64,000 nucleotides of DNA from Clostridia bacterium UC5.1-1D2 (GCA_001304855.1 BBZN01000004.1:1-64000); one strand, 5' to 3'; shown: positions 51,592 to 62,713, counted from the first letter of the stretch. Program-made: numbers and translations. The notes: generated by a model not told the origin, from the letters alone.

Positions 51592-52321
51592 CTACGACTG
51601 CACCAGATAAACCTCCGCGTTCTGCATTCCATGCTGTCTTGTCTCACCGTGGGTATCGAAAAATATATCGATGTGTTTCCCTTTCACACCGCCGCCTTTG
51701 TCCTCGGCTGTGTAGATAACTCCGTTGATCATAATCTGGGAGCCGTAGGGGATGACTCTGGGGTCCACAGCGATGGTGTGGCCGGAAGCCGCCATGGCTC
51801 CTGTGCTGGTATGGCGTCCCCAGCCTCAGAGCAGCTCTTGCAGGGACAGTAGCAGTAGTCTTAAATACCCCCAGGGGAACCAGCTTCAAGTCTCCTGAGG
51901 CAGTCTGAGAGCTCTCAGCGGTATCAGAGCTGCCGTTGGTGTAGGTGCGGGTGTTGGAAAACTTCCTGCTGCCTACGGTTCCCTCTACCAGGTATACGCC
52001 CTGAGGGTAGTTTGTCCAGTCGATGTTGATGGTAAAGCCGTGGCAGCCGTTGCCCATATACTGGTCATATAAGTTCTGCCTGTATTCCCCTGCAGAAACC
52101 ACGCTTTCAAAGACTTCTTCCCCTGTATTTTTATTGGTGATGACAATCTGTACATTTAAAGCGTCATCGGATTTATCACTGTTGTAGGCCCAGCCGGTGA
52201 TGGCAGTTGCATCCACGGTTTCAAAGCGTCCTTTGGAGACAGCGGCAAAGGATGTAAATGCAGCAGCTGCCAGTAAGCTGATAGTAAAAAAAGTTCCGGT
52301 TAAAATGTGTCTGAATTTCAT
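51592..52321 (-). CDS. Secreted 3D-domain protein with an N-terminal beta domain; one indel
   Basis: About 243 residues. A signal peptide (MKFRHILTGTFFTISLLAAA) is followed by a beta-rich domain (ATAITGWAYNSDKSDDALNV) and a C-terminal 3D domain, whose three Asp come from AVDPRVIPYGS, AEDKGGGVKGKHIDIFF. The 3D domain is the RpfB/YabE/MltA-like double-psi barrel, predicted to act on peptidoglycan. The frame breaks near 51845 (net shift, repair gives TTAYCPCKSCSEGWG). A paralogue lies at 52705-53262. Confidence 0.88.
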
Positions 52322-52613
52322 TGGGTTATCCTCCTATTGCTCAATTAACATTTGGTACATTTTTTAACACATTAATAAATAATATGTAATACTTTTGTAA
52401 TATATGAGCAATAAGCACATTTTTAACATAGATTTCATCCTTTGTCAAGGAAATAAATGGAAAAAGTGGATAAATTAGTGAAAAAATTAAAAAAGTGTTA
52501 CAGAAAACGGAGGAATTTGCCCGGAAAGGAGGCAGAGAAGGACGGGGTTGAAAGGGAAGGGGCAGCTTTTCAAAGGCGCTGTTAAAGGGAGGGAATAACC
52601 AGAGCCGGATCAA

Positions 52614-52683
52614 ATTAATATGCTCCCCTTCAGGCGGCAGGTTTCAGTGAAACACGTGTCTGCCCGGAGGGGAGCATATTAAT
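52614..52683. repeat. Long palindrome between the two 3D-domain genes
   Basis: Outer arms of 16 bp, ATTAATATGCTCCCCT (52614-52629) and its exact complement (52668-52683), enclose further stems GGCAG / CTGCC and GTTTC / GAAAC. It has no strong T-tract, so it may be a terminator, a processing site, or a small palindromic repeat. It lies just beyond the 3' end of the second 3D gene. Confidence 0.65.
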
Positions 52684-52704
52684 CAGTACAACAGCCCTTT
52701 TTGA

Positions 52705-53262
52705 TTATTCTTCAACAAGAAAAACTTCTGCAGTATAAGTACCTTTTGCAAGGGCCTCCTCGTGGGAACTGTAAAATATATCAAGAGTATTGCCATTTAC
52801 AGAGGAGCCCATGTCCTCAACGGTGTACACGGTCCCGCCTACTTTTAACTTAGTGCCCAGAGGATATCTGGATAAATCAGCGGATACGGTGTGGTTGGGG
52901 GTTGGTACTGTGCCGGAGTATGTAAGATTATGGCCTCCGGAACATATTTCGCAGTTACAGTAACCGGTTATTTTAAATGTTCCAAGGGAAAATTCCTTTG
53001 GCTTTACCGGTTCCGGCGCTTTCTTTTCAGCTCCGGGCCCTGCGTTGACGTACTCGTCATCTGAGGTTGAAGTAAGATTCAGTTTACTTTTATTAGAAGT
53101 ACTGGCTTCTGAATATTCTGTTTTAAGCTGTTCTTCCGGAAACGGCTCCACTACGGTCACCTTTTGCCCATCGGCTACCTGGGCAAGAGCGGGAAAAGCG
53201 CTCATAAGGCTGACTGCAGCAACGGCGGCAGCCAGAAGTGCCTTTCTTATCATTTGGTGCAT
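52705..53262 (-). CDS. Secreted 3D-domain protein (paralogue)
   Basis: A 185-residue secreted protein. Signal peptide (MHQMIRKALLAAAVAAVSLM), an acidic/Ser linker, then the 3D domain with ITGYCNCEICSGG, YSGTVPTPNHTVSADLSRYP and VEDMGSSVNGNTLDIFYSS. The Asp residues of the barrel are present. It is shorter than its neighbour, with no beta domain. ATG 53262 is chosen because GCGAGGT precedes it; ATG 53277 lacks a site. An extended AT-rich upstream region (53279-53540) holds its promoter and that of hrcA. Confidence 0.88.
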   Translation of the reverse strand: MHQMIRKALLAAAVAAVSLMSAFPALAQVADGQKVTVVEPFPEEQLKTEYSEASTSNKSKLNLTSTSDDEYVNAGPGAEKKAPEPVKPKEFSLGTFKITGYCNCEICSGGHNLTYSGTVPTPNHTVSADLSRYPLGTKLKVGGTVYTVEDMGSSVNGNTLDIFYSSHEEALAKGTYTAEVFLVEE

Positions 53263-53543
53263 ACAATTACCTCGCAATCTGATTCAGTTGTTGTGGTCTT
53301 ATATGGCTTCTTGATATGTATTTTCATTATATTACAAAAATGTTAATTGTCAAGCTTTAATATTCAAACTTTTGTTACATATACATAAAATAACCGATAA
53401 AAATGACATAAAAAAGGTAATTTTAGTCGCTATCCGGCGAAAAAAAACCAAAGATATAGTATGGGGGAAGGGGAGGGAACACAGGATATTCCAATTTTTT
53501 ATTTTTTTAATAGAAATTATATAAAAGAATTTGGAATTATCTC

Positions 53544-53572
53544 TTGACAAATGCAGGTAGAAGGAATATATT
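53544..53572 (+). promoter_or_regulatory. Promoter of the hrcA operon
   Basis: TTGACA (53544-53549) and TATATT (53567-53572) are 17 nt apart, just upstream of CIRCE. Confidence 0.85.
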
Positions 53573-53586
53573 ATGAAATGTAGATG

Positions 53587-53613
53587 TTAGCACTCTGGAA
53601 CGTCGAGTGCTAA
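53587..53613 (+). promoter_or_regulatory. CIRCE operator
   Basis: TTAGCACTC and GAGTGCTAA with exactly 9 nt between, the perfect CIRCE consensus bound by HrcA. It lies in the start region of the transcript, so heat-relieved autorepression is expected. Confidence 0.97.
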
Positions 53614-53636
53614 TAATTAAAAAAGGAGGTGTGCAG

Positions 53637-54689
53637 ATGCCGGTTGATACATTTCTGGATGACAGAAAAGTTACTATATTAAAAGCCATCATCAAAACGT
53701 ATCTGGAAACCGGAGAGCCGGTAGGTTCCAGGACCATATCCAAGTATTCGGACCTGAAGCTGAGTTCTGCCACGATCCGAAATGAGATGTCAGACCTGGA
53801 GGAGATGGGCTACATTTTACAGCCTCATACGTCGGCAGGGCGGATCCCTTCCGATAAGGGGTATCGGTTTTATGTAGATCAGATTATGCAGGAGAAGGAT
53901 AATGAAGTTACTGAGTTTAAGGAGATGATGGTCCAGAAGGTCGATAAGCTGGAACTTGTCCTTAAAAAAATGGCTCAGGTTCTCGCTTCCAACACCAATT
54001 ACGCAGCTATGATTAGCGGCCCCAGCTACCATAAGACAAAGATTAAGTTTATCCAGCTGTCCAAGATGGAGAAAACCAAGATGTTGGTGGTGGTAGTGGT
54101 GGAGGGAAATATCATCAGAAACACCATGATTGATATTAATGAAGATTTAAGCGTTGAACAGGTTCTGAATCTGAATATTCTGCTGAACAGCAGTTTAAAC
54201 GGGCTGACAATAGAAGAAATAAACCTGGATGTTATCAGCAGGCTGAAGGACGATGCGGGCATCCACAGCCAGGTTGTGGAGCTGGTGCTGAACGAAGTGG
54301 CTACCGCCATACGGGCAGGGGAAGATGATTTGCAGATTTACACCAGCGGCGCCACCAACATTTTCAAATATCCGGAGCTTTCCGAGGGCGATAAGGCCAG
54401 CCGGCTGATCAGTACCCTGGAACACAAGGAGATTCTTCAGGAGTTTGTGTCGGAAGTCAATGCCGATGCAGTTGAGGAGTCGGGTATCCAGGTCTATATC
54501 GGGGATGAAAGCCCGGTACAGTCCATGAAGGACTGCAGCGTGGTCACTGCCAATTACGACCTGGGCGGAGGCCTCCGGGGGACCATCGGCATCATCGGTC
54601 CCAAACGGATGGATTATGAGAAGGTGCTTGGGACTCTGAGAAATCTGATGAGTCAGCTGGATTTGGCATTTAAAAAAGACGAAAGGTGA
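53637..54689 (+). CDS. hrcA: Heat-inducible transcription repressor HrcA
   Basis: A 350-residue repressor that binds CIRCE and needs GroEL for activity. Winged helix at the N-terminus (LETGEPVGSRTISKYS, LSSATIRNEMSDLEEMGY), then YILQPHTSAGRIPSDKGYR and the C-terminal GAF-like domain ending in RNLMSQLDLAF. ATG 53637 with AAAAGGAGGT is the start. First gene of hrcA-grpE-dnaK-dnaJ. Confidence 0.96.
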   Translation: MPVDTFLDDRKVTILKAIIKTYLETGEPVGSRTISKYSDLKLSSATIRNEMSDLEEMGYILQPHTSAGRIPSDKGYRFYVDQIMQEKDNEVTEFKEMMVQKVDKLELVLKKMAQVLASNTNYAAMISGPSYHKTKIKFIQLSKMEKTKMLVVVVVEGNIIRNTMIDINEDLSVEQVLNLNILLNSSLNGLTIEEINLDVISRLKDDAGIHSQVVELVLNEVATAIRAGEDDLQIYTSGATNIFKYPELSEGDKASRLISTLEHKEILQEFVSEVNADAVEESGIQVYIGDESPVQSMKDCSVVTANYDLGGGLRGTIGIIGPKRMDYEKVLGTLRNLMSQLDLAFKKDER

Positions 54690-54695
54690 TAAGCT

Positions 54696-55346
54696 GTGAG
54701 CGAAGATAAGAGGGAACAGGAGTTCATGGAGGAAGAGAATCCTTCTGTGGAGGAACGTCAGGAGGAAAGCTGCGTGGAACAGGAAGCGGCAGAGACAGAA
54801 AAACAGGAAGAGGCCGGGGCGCAGGAGTCAACGGCATCAGAAGAGCCATCCGGAGCCGGAGAGGATGGGGCTAAGGAAGAGAAAAAAGGTTTCTTTAAAA
54901 AGAAAAAGGATCCCAGGGACGAGAAGATTGAAGCTCTTGCCGATCAGGTAAAGCGCCAGATGGCGGAGTTTGAGAATTTCCGCAAGCGGACGGATAAAGA
55001 AAAGTCCGCTATGTATGAGATGGGAGCAAGAGATATTATTGAGAGGATACTTCCTGTAGTTGACAACCTGGAGCGGGGACTGGCGGCAGTTCCGGAGGGT
55101 GAGAAGGGAAGCTCTATTGCAGAGGGCATGGAGAAGATTTACAAACAGTTTCAAAAGACCCTGGAGGAAGCCGGCGTCAAAGCAATCGAGGCAGTAGGCC
55201 AGGAGTTCGATCCCAATTTTCACAATGCAGTGATGCATGTGGAGGATGAGAGCCTGGGGGAGAATATAGTGGCGGAGGAACTTCAAAAGGGTTACCTTTA
55301 CAGAGAAAACGTAGTAAGACACAGCATGGTAAAAGTCGCAAACTAG
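54696..55346 (+). CDS. grpE: Nucleotide exchange factor GrpE
   Basis: A 216-residue nucleotide-exchange factor of DnaK. An acidic N-terminal tail rich in Glu precedes the long helix (IEALADQVKRQMAEFENFRK) and the GrpE core VGQEFDPNFHNAVMHVEDE, ending in YRENVVRHSMVKVAN. It starts with GTG 54696, 6 bp after hrcA, and precedes dnaK by 77 bp. Confidence 0.96.
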   Translation: MSEDKREQEFMEEENPSVEERQEESCVEQEAAETEKQEEAGAQESTASEEPSGAGEDGAKEEKKGFFKKKKDPRDEKIEALADQVKRQMAEFENFRKRTDKEKSAMYEMGARDIIERILPVVDNLERGLAAVPEGEKGSSIAEGMEKIYKQFQKTLEEAGVKAIEAVGQEFDPNFHNAVMHVEDESLGENIVAEELQKGYLYRENVVRHSMVKVAN

Positions 55347-55423
55347 CCGTTTCCGAAACTTAGCGAGGTCTATTCAAGCAAATATATCCACTTTATTATA
55401 GAAAATTTCAGGAGGAAAAAACT

Positions 55424-57285
55424 ATGAGCAAGATTATTGGTATTGACTTAGGTACAACAAATAGCTGTGTAGCTGTTATGGAAGGCGGAAAGCCAACGGT
55501 TATTGCCAACGCAGAGGGCGTGAGAACAACTCCATCCGTAGTGGCATTTACCAAGACGGGGGAGAGACTGATCGGCGAGCCTGCAAAGCGTCAGGCGGTA
55601 ACCAACGCCGACAAGACCATCTCATCCATCAAGCGTCATATGGGAACGGATTACAGAGTAACCATCGACGACAAGAAATACACCCCTCAGGAAATCTCCG
55701 CAATGATTCTGCAGAAACTGAAAGCAGATGCAGAAAGCTACCTGGGAGAGACTGTAACAGAGGCGGTTATCACAGTTCCTGCCTATTTTAACGACGCCCA
55801 GCGCCAGGCAACCAAGGACGCAGGCAAGATTGCAGGTCTGGATGTTAAGCGTATTATCAACGAGCCCACGGCTGCCGCGCTGGCATACGGCCTTGACAAT
55901 GAAAAAGAGCAGAAGATTATGGTATACGACTTGGGCGGCGGTACCTTTGACGTGTCCATTATCGAGATCGGAGACGGCGTAATTGAGGTTCTCTCCACCA
56001 ACGGCGATACCCGCCTGGGCGGCGATGATTTTGATGCCGCCATTACAAACTGGATGATTTCTGAGTTTAAGAAAGCCGAGGGCGTGGATCTGTCCGTTGA
56101 CAAGATGGCTCTTCAGAGATTAAAGGAAGCGGCTGAGAAGGCTAAGAAAGAGCTGTCCACCGCCACTACAACCAATATTAACCTGCCCTTTATCACTGCA
56201 ACGGCAGAGGGCCCGAAGCATCTGGACATGAACCTGACCAGAGCTAAATTTGACGAGCTTACCCACGATCTGGTAGAGCGCACTGCAGTTCCCGTACAGA
56301 ACGCCCTGAAGGATGCGGGCATCACTGCATCTGAGCTTGGAAAGGTTCTGCTGGTAGGCGGTTCCACCCGTATGATCGCCGCTCAGGAGAAAGTAAAACA
56401 GCTTACAGGCAAGGAACCCAGCAAGTCCCTTAACCCGGATGAGTGCGTGGCTATCGGCGCGGCTATCCAGGGCGGCAAGCTGGCCGGCGACGCAGGCGCA
56501 GGAGACATCCTTCTTCTGGATGTTACGCCTCTGTCCCTGTCTATTGAGACTATGGGCGGCGTAGCTACAAGACTGATTGAGAGGAATACCACCATTCCTA
56601 CAAAGAAGAGCCAGATTTTCTCAACGGCTGCCGACAACCAGACTGCTGTAGACATCCATGTTGTCCAGGGTGAGCGTCAGTTTGCAAGAGACAACAAGAC
56701 ATTAGGCCAGTTCCGTCTGGACGGAATTCCGCCTGCAAGAAGAGGTGTTCCTCAGATCGAGGTTACCTTTGATATAGATGCCAACGGTATTGTGAATGTA
56801 TCCGCCAAGGATTTGGGCACAGGCAAGGAACAGCACATTACGATTACTTCCGGCTCCAATATGTCCGATGATGATATCAATAAGGCTGTAAAAGAAGCTG
56901 CTGAGTACGAAGCCCAGGATAAGAAGCGCAAGGAAGCTATTGATGCAAGGAATGATGCAGACTCCATGGTATTCCAGACAGAGAAGGCATTGGAAGAGGT
57001 TGGCGATAAGATTGACGCCAACGATAAGTCTGAGGTGGAATCTGATCTGAATGCACTGAAAGAAGCCATCAACCGCGCTCCTGTGGAGGAGATGACCGAC
57101 GCTCAGGTGGAGGATATCAAGGCCGGCAGAGAAAAACTGATGAACAGCGCACAGAAGCTTTTGCAAAGGTTTACGAGCAGGCACAGGCAGCCGGAGCGGC
57201 AGGCCCCGGCCCGGATATGGGCGGAGCGGCAGGCGGCGGAGCGCCCAATGACGATGTGGTAGACGCTGACTTCAAAGAGGTATAA
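55424..57285 (+). CDS. dnaK: Chaperone DnaK (Hsp70); one indel
   Basis: About 620 residues. ATPase motifs are [49 protein letters not shown] and [13 protein letters not shown]. The substrate domain includes [20 protein letters not shown]. The frame breaks near 57163 (one T lost); repair gives [15 protein letters not shown] and the Gly-rich tail ending VDADFKEV at 57285. It is co-regulated by CIRCE. Confidence 0.97.
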
Positions 57286-57309
57286 TTTAGAATTACGCGG
57301 ATTTGAGAT

Positions 57310-57345
57310 GGGGATTAGGAGCCGGGGTTTCCGGCACCTAACCCC
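57310..57345 (+). other. Hairpin between dnaK and dnaJ
   Basis: GGGG-A-TTAGG pairs with CCTAA-CCCC, with an inner CCGG / CCGG pairing. It has a short T-tract (TTTGTG). It may reduce dnaJ relative to dnaK by partial termination or stabilise the upstream mRNA. Confidence 0.55.
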
Positions 57346-57400
57346 TTTGTGACTGATAAAAGGCATCTGCAAAAAATAAAAGAGTAAGAGGTAAAACAAC

Positions 57401-58548
57401 ATGGCAGAGAGCAAAAGAGATTACTATGAAGTGCTGGGCGTTCCTAAAAATGCGGACGATGATGCCTTGAAAAAAGCATACAGACAGCTGGCCAAAAAGT
57501 ACCATCCGATGCCAATCCGGGCGACAAGGAGGCGGAGGCCAAATTTAAGGAGGCTTCTGAAGCATACAGCGTGTTAAGCGATCCTCAGAAGCGTCAGCAG
57601 TACGACCAGTTCGGCCATGCTGCATTTGATCAGGGAGGCGGAGCAGGCGGCTTTGGCGGCGGTTTTGGCGGTTTTGATTTCGGCGGAGATATGGGAGATA
57701 TATTCGGAGATATATTTGGAGATATCTTTGGCGGCGGCAGATCCTCCAGAGCCAGAAGCGGTCCTATGAAGGGCGCCAACATAAAAACCTCCATCCGCAT
57801 CACATTCGAGGATGCCGTGTTCGGCTGCGAGAAGGAGATAGAGATCAATTTTAAGGAAACCTGCGCCGGCTGCGGGGGAACAGGGGCCAAGGCAGGCACC
57901 TCGCCCCAGACCTGTTCCAAGTGCAACGGTAAGGGCAAGATTATGTATACCCAGCAGTCCTTTTTCGGACAGGTGCAGAATGTTCAGACCTGCCCGGACT
58001 GTAACGGAACAGGGAAGGTAATAAAGGAGAAATGTCCCGAGTGCTACGGAACCGGATATAAGACGGTCCGCAAGAAATTCAAAGTTTCCATTCCGGCAGG
58101 TATTGACAACGGCCAGTGCGTCCGTCTGGCCGGAGGCGGCGAACCTGGAGTTAACGGGGGCGAGCGGGGCGATCTGCTGGTGGAGGCAGTTGTTTCCAAT
58201 CATCCTATTTTCAAACGCCAGGATACCAGCATCTATTCTACTGTGCCCATCACCTTTGCAAGAGCGGCTTTGGGAGGCGCCATCCGCATAAAGACTGTGG
58301 ACGGGGATGTGGAATATGAGGTAAAACCGGGCACACAAACCGACACGAAGGTGCGCTTAAAGGGCAAGGGAGTGCCTTCCCTGCGCAACCGCAATGTGAG
58401 AGGCGACCACTATGTAACGCTTGTAGTGCAGGTTCCGGAACGTATGACCCAGGCGCAGAAGGATGCTCTGAGGCGGTTTGACGACGCCATGAACGGCGTC
58501 CAGTCCCCGGAGGAGGAAAAACCGAAAAAGAAGGGTATTTTTAAATAA
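57401..58548 (+). CDS. dnaJ: Chaperone DnaJ (Hsp40); one indel
   Basis: About 382 residues. The J domain starts [20 protein letters not shown], with the HPD motif restored as [16 protein letters not shown] when a lost G near 57511 is put back. A Gly/Phe-rich stretch ([18 protein letters not shown]) and four CxxCxGxG zinc repeats (such as [10 protein letters not shown] and [10 protein letters not shown]) follow. It stimulates DnaK. AGAGG precedes ATG 57401. Confidence 0.96.
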
Positions 58549-58565
58549 AAGAAATTAAGAAAAGG

Positions 58566-58597
58566 ATGCAGGCCGGAGAAATACCGGTCTGCATTTT
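58566..58597 (+). terminator. Terminator of the hrcA operon
   Basis: ATGCAGGCCGG pairs with CCGGTCTGCAT (one G-T), followed by TTTT. Confidence 0.85.
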
Positions 58598-58709
58598 CTC
58601 CATAATATAAAAAAAGGACGGCGGGAAAAAAATTAAGAAAATCGCAAAGCTTATATACGGACTGTAGGCTATAATAATAGCATATTTAAGGAAAGGTATA
58701 AACAGCAGT

Positions 58710-59577
58710 ATGAGTAAACGTTTATTGATTACGGGAGCCGGAGGATTTCTGGGATCCAGACTTTCAGAATATTTCAGACACAGATCGGACTATGAATGTG
58801 TGGCAGTGGGCCACAGGGAACTGGACATTACCGATTCGCTGATTGTGTCGGCGTTTATGCAGGGGGTCCGCCCTGATGCGGTGTTTCACTGCGCCGGTAT
58901 CTCCGACACAGGGGTATGTGAGCGGGAGCCGGAACAGTCCCACCAGATCAATGTAAATGGAACTTTTAACATGGCCAAAGCTGCAGAGAGACCGGAAGCA
59001 AGATGATATTTATGAGCTCTGACCAGATTTACGGCGCTTCCCACGGAACGGAGCCCCACAGGGAGGGCAGTGAGAGAAGGCCTGAAACTGTGTACGGCAA
59101 GGACAAGCTGCGGGCCGAGGAGGCCATGTTTACTTATCTCAAGGATGGCGTAGCCTTAAGGCTTTCCTGGATGTATGATTACCCGTCTGAAGGGCGGGTA
59201 GGCGGAAGAGACTTTCTTCATCAGCTGGTTGGCGCTGTTGAGAAGGGCGCTTCGCTGACACTGCCGGTTCACGATTACAGGGGCATTACTTATGTGTGGG
59301 AGGTGATCCGCCGTATGGAGGCGGTTTTGGAGCTTCCGGGCGGTGTTTACAATATGGGCAGCGGAAACGGGCTGAACACCTATGAAACGGGCTGTAAGTT
59401 TTTGGAAACCTTGGGATACTCCCAATACAGTTCTCAGCTTGTAAAGCGTGAAGAACAACGCTTTGCCTCCTGGCCCAGAAATCTTACGATGAACACAGAT
59501 AAGATACAGTCTCACGGAATTCTTCTGTCAGATACCCTGAAGGGCATTGAGATATGCTGTTCTGATTATGGCATAGC
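58710..59577 (+). CDS. SDR-type sugar epimerase/reductase (RmlD-like); one indel
   Basis: About 290 residues of the NAD-dependent epimerase/RmlD family. The NAD-binding site is LLITGAGGFLGSRLSEYF, the active-site pair is in MSSDQIYG and the YxxxK motif YGKDKLRAEE. It probably acts on a nucleotide sugar or related substrate; the substrate is not clear. The frame breaks near 58995 (net one base lost in ERPEAR / TGSKMIF). The sequence then runs in frame into the next gene without a stop; a TAG one base out of frame at 59575-59577 suggests the true end there, hidden by an indel. That boundary is uncertain. Confidence 0.75.
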
Positions 59578-59620
59578 AGGAGCAGGCAGGGCAGGAGGAA
59601 TGCAGGGAGGGGTGCGGAGC

Positions 59621-60208
59621 ATGAGCAGGGGGAAGATTCCGCCTAAGGCGCTGAGAATCTGCGGTTACACCTTACTCTGTCTCATTATTATGCTGGGCGT
59701 TGCGGCTGCCAACAAGGCCAGGGGTGGAGAGCACCTGGTGAAGGAATATACTGTGGAGGGAGAGCAGCCCAGACATGTAAAATTTGAGAATATGCCGGCA
59801 GATGACGCCCAGCTGGCTGCGGCGTGGTACTTTAAGTATGTGGGGCTGGGTCAGTATGATATGTGCAGGCGCCTTTTCCCCGGGGATCAGCTGGAAGCCC
59901 TGAACTTTGAGCAGTCTCAGGCAAAGGACAGGGAAGGGCGCTTTATAGAAGAGTATGTTGTCCTTGATTTTAAAACACTGGAGCCGGAGGCTTATAAGGA
60001 GCTGAGGGAGAGCTATGAGAGCAAGGCGGAAACCTATGGATATCAGGAGTACAAGGTAGTCCGGGTTCATTTCACCCAGAAATGGACAGAGAAGGCTCTG
60101 GAATCGGCTCCCCAGTGGGGAGACGGAGAATTCACCAGAGATTTTGCAGTGGGAAAGCCCAAGGGTATCAGAAAGGGCTGGAAGATATTTGAATTAGGTA
60201 TGATGTAG
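59621..60208 (+). CDS. Membrane-anchored protein of unknown function
   Basis: A 195-residue protein from ATG 59621, which has GGGAGGGG upstream. Residues 1-30 contain a short basic start (MSRGKIPPKALRICGY) and one hydrophobic helix. The rest is an extracytoplasmic domain (AAAWYFKYVGLGQYDMCRRL, YKVVRVHFTQKWTEK). It resembles DUF4829-like anchored proteins only in outline. The sequence as given fuses it in frame to the preceding reductase, but a separate start is more natural. Confidence 0.6.
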   Translation: MSRGKIPPKALRICGYTLLCLIIMLGVAAANKARGGEHLVKEYTVEGEQPRHVKFENMPADDAQLAAAWYFKYVGLGQYDMCRRLFPGDQLEALNFEQSQAKDREGRFIEEYVVLDFKTLEPEAYKELRESYESKAETYGYQEYKVVRVHFTQKWTEKALESAPQWGDGEFTRDFAVGKPKGIRKGWKIFELGMM

Positions 60209-60230
60209 GGACAATGGAATAAGGGACCGC

Positions 60231-61124
60231 TCACGGCTTTCCCCGTCTTACATTTCTCTCAAAATTGAAAATATACTGCTGCATAATTCCTGCACAGCCT
60301 TCATAGCGTCCGAAGTGATCCCCTATTATCTTATCATAGAGCCGGGTTTTGGGCGTCCGGCCGTAACGCCGTTTTGTATAATACTGCTCCATCAGTATTT
60401 TCTCAATCCAGGTATCTACAGGAAAGGCTTCCACGTGGTGGAGGCCGAACAGGCACACACAGTTGGCCACCTTTTTTCCGATTCCATAGAAACCGGTCAG
60501 GTAATCCATGGCTTTTTCGTAGGACATCTGACTCAGGGCAGAGATATCCAGGATTCCTTCAGCCCCATCCCGGGCCAGTTTGTGGATATATTTGGCCCTG
60601 TAGCCCAGTTTCAGCTCCTGCAGCTCTTGGAGGGTGGCTGCCGCCAGCTGGTCCGGGGTGGGAAACGCATATAGGCCGGAGGCATTTTCCGCATCTTCTG
60701 CGGCGGAAGGCGTAAGAGGGGCGCCGTATCGGGCGCTGAGCGCTTCTACCAGCTCTCTTATCTTCGGTATGGTTTTCTGCTGGGAGATAACGAAGGTGAT
60801 GATCATTTCCCAGGGATCCTGGCGGAGAATACGTATGCCGCAGCCTGCCTGAGCCGCAGCCAGGAGATATGTATCTGCAGTGTTGACGGAACGTATAATA
60901 GCGCTGTAGTCCCGGTGGAAGTCAAAGTAATCCAGCCAGTAATCCAGCGCATGTTCCTCACAGTCAAATATTACGGTCTCCCCGGACTGGCTTACACGGA
61001 GAATGCGGCCGCGGCTGATAATCCGGTAGCGTTCTCCATCTTCCTCCCGGATCATGCGGAAGCACTGGCCCGACTGTGCGATCTGCGCCAAATCCAGGCA
61101 GGGTATTTTATATTCATGGAGCAT
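60231..61124 (-). CDS. 8-oxoguanine DNA glycosylase (OGG1 type)
   Basis: A 297-residue bifunctional glycosylase/AP lyase that removes 8-oxoguanine. The N-terminal OGG domain (1-110) precedes the HhH-GPD core. The catalytic Lys is in GFYGIGKKVANCVCLFGL, and the Asp in AFPVDTWIEKIL. SQQKTIPKIRELVEAL is the typical helix before. It ends VRRGKP. It is read opposite to its neighbours and converges on the anchored protein gene. Confidence 0.92.
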   Translation of the reverse strand: MLHEYKIPCLDLAQIAQSGQCFRMIREEDGERYRIISRGRILRVSQSGETVIFDCEEHALDYWLDYFDFHRDYSAIIRSVNTADTYLLAAAQAGCGIRILRQDPWEMIITFVISQQKTIPKIRELVEALSARYGAPLTPSAAEDAENASGLYAFPTPDQLAAATLQELQELKLGYRAKYIHKLARDGAEGILDISALSQMSYEKAMDYLTGFYGIGKKVANCVCLFGLHHVEAFPVDTWIEKILMEQYYTKRRYGRTPKTRLYDKIIGDHFGRYEGCAGIMQQYIFNFERNVRRGKP

Positions 61125-61287
61125 AACGATATCCTTTCTGAATGAATTTTGTCCACAGATATACTATAATTCCAAAGGGGCAAAAGGTCAATAAAGAAAA
61201 CAGTTCCAAAAAGTCAGGGAGGCTTCTTAAAAAGGGCTGCATAAAGGCCGGTAAAGAGCGCGGAGGGGAAAAGACGGGGAAAAACAC
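61125..61287. other. Intergenic stretch between ogg and the pheS leader
   Basis: Contains the ogg promoter (minus strand) and leads to the pheS promoter. No gene or clear structure is seen. Confidence 0.5.
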
Positions 61288-61316
61288 TTGACATTTCCAA
61301 AAGATATAGCTAGAAT
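61288..61316 (+). promoter_or_regulatory. Promoter of the pheS T-box leader
   Basis: TTGACA (61288-61293) and TAGAAT (61311-61316) are 17 nt apart, about 30 nt before Stem I. Confidence 0.8.
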
Positions 61317-61345
61317 GAAGAATAGATTTATACAAAAAGGCAATG

Positions 61346-61616
61346 AACGTGTACAGTAGACGCTTATTTTCCGTCAGAGAGGGAAGGCCACCGGCTGAAA
61401 GCCTGCCCCGGTTCAGATAAGCAGTTGAAATTCCCACGGGAGCCGCACAGATGAATGGAAGCCCCCTTCCGGTAGTTTGTGACGTTCACACACGTTACGT
61501 GATTTGAGTGTCTGCATGGGTTTGTTCTAAAGAACGGGAGAACCAAAGCAGGAATCAGGGTGGTACCGCGAGCTTACAGCCTCGTCCCTTCAGCAATGAA
61601 GAGACGGGGCTTTTTC
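61346..61616 (+). promoter_or_regulatory. T-box riboswitch, phenylalanine specifier (TTC)
   Basis: Stem I is closed by AACGTGT (61346-61352) and ACACGTT (61490-61496). The AGTA motif is at 61355-61358 and the specifier TTC at 61485-61487 followed by A. The T-box AGGGTGGTACCGCG is at 61557-61570. A terminator stem (61579-61612, CTCGTCCC with GGGACGAG-like pairing, then TTTTT) follows. Uncharged tRNA-Phe would stabilise the antiterminator and turn on pheST. Confidence 0.95.
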
Positions 61617-61695
61617 CTGCCGTAATGAGCGGCGCGGGAGAAATAAAGCGGGAATGAATACCCACCCCCTCAACCAATCAAAGAAAAGGAGAAGC

Positions 61696-62713
<1,018 letters not shown>

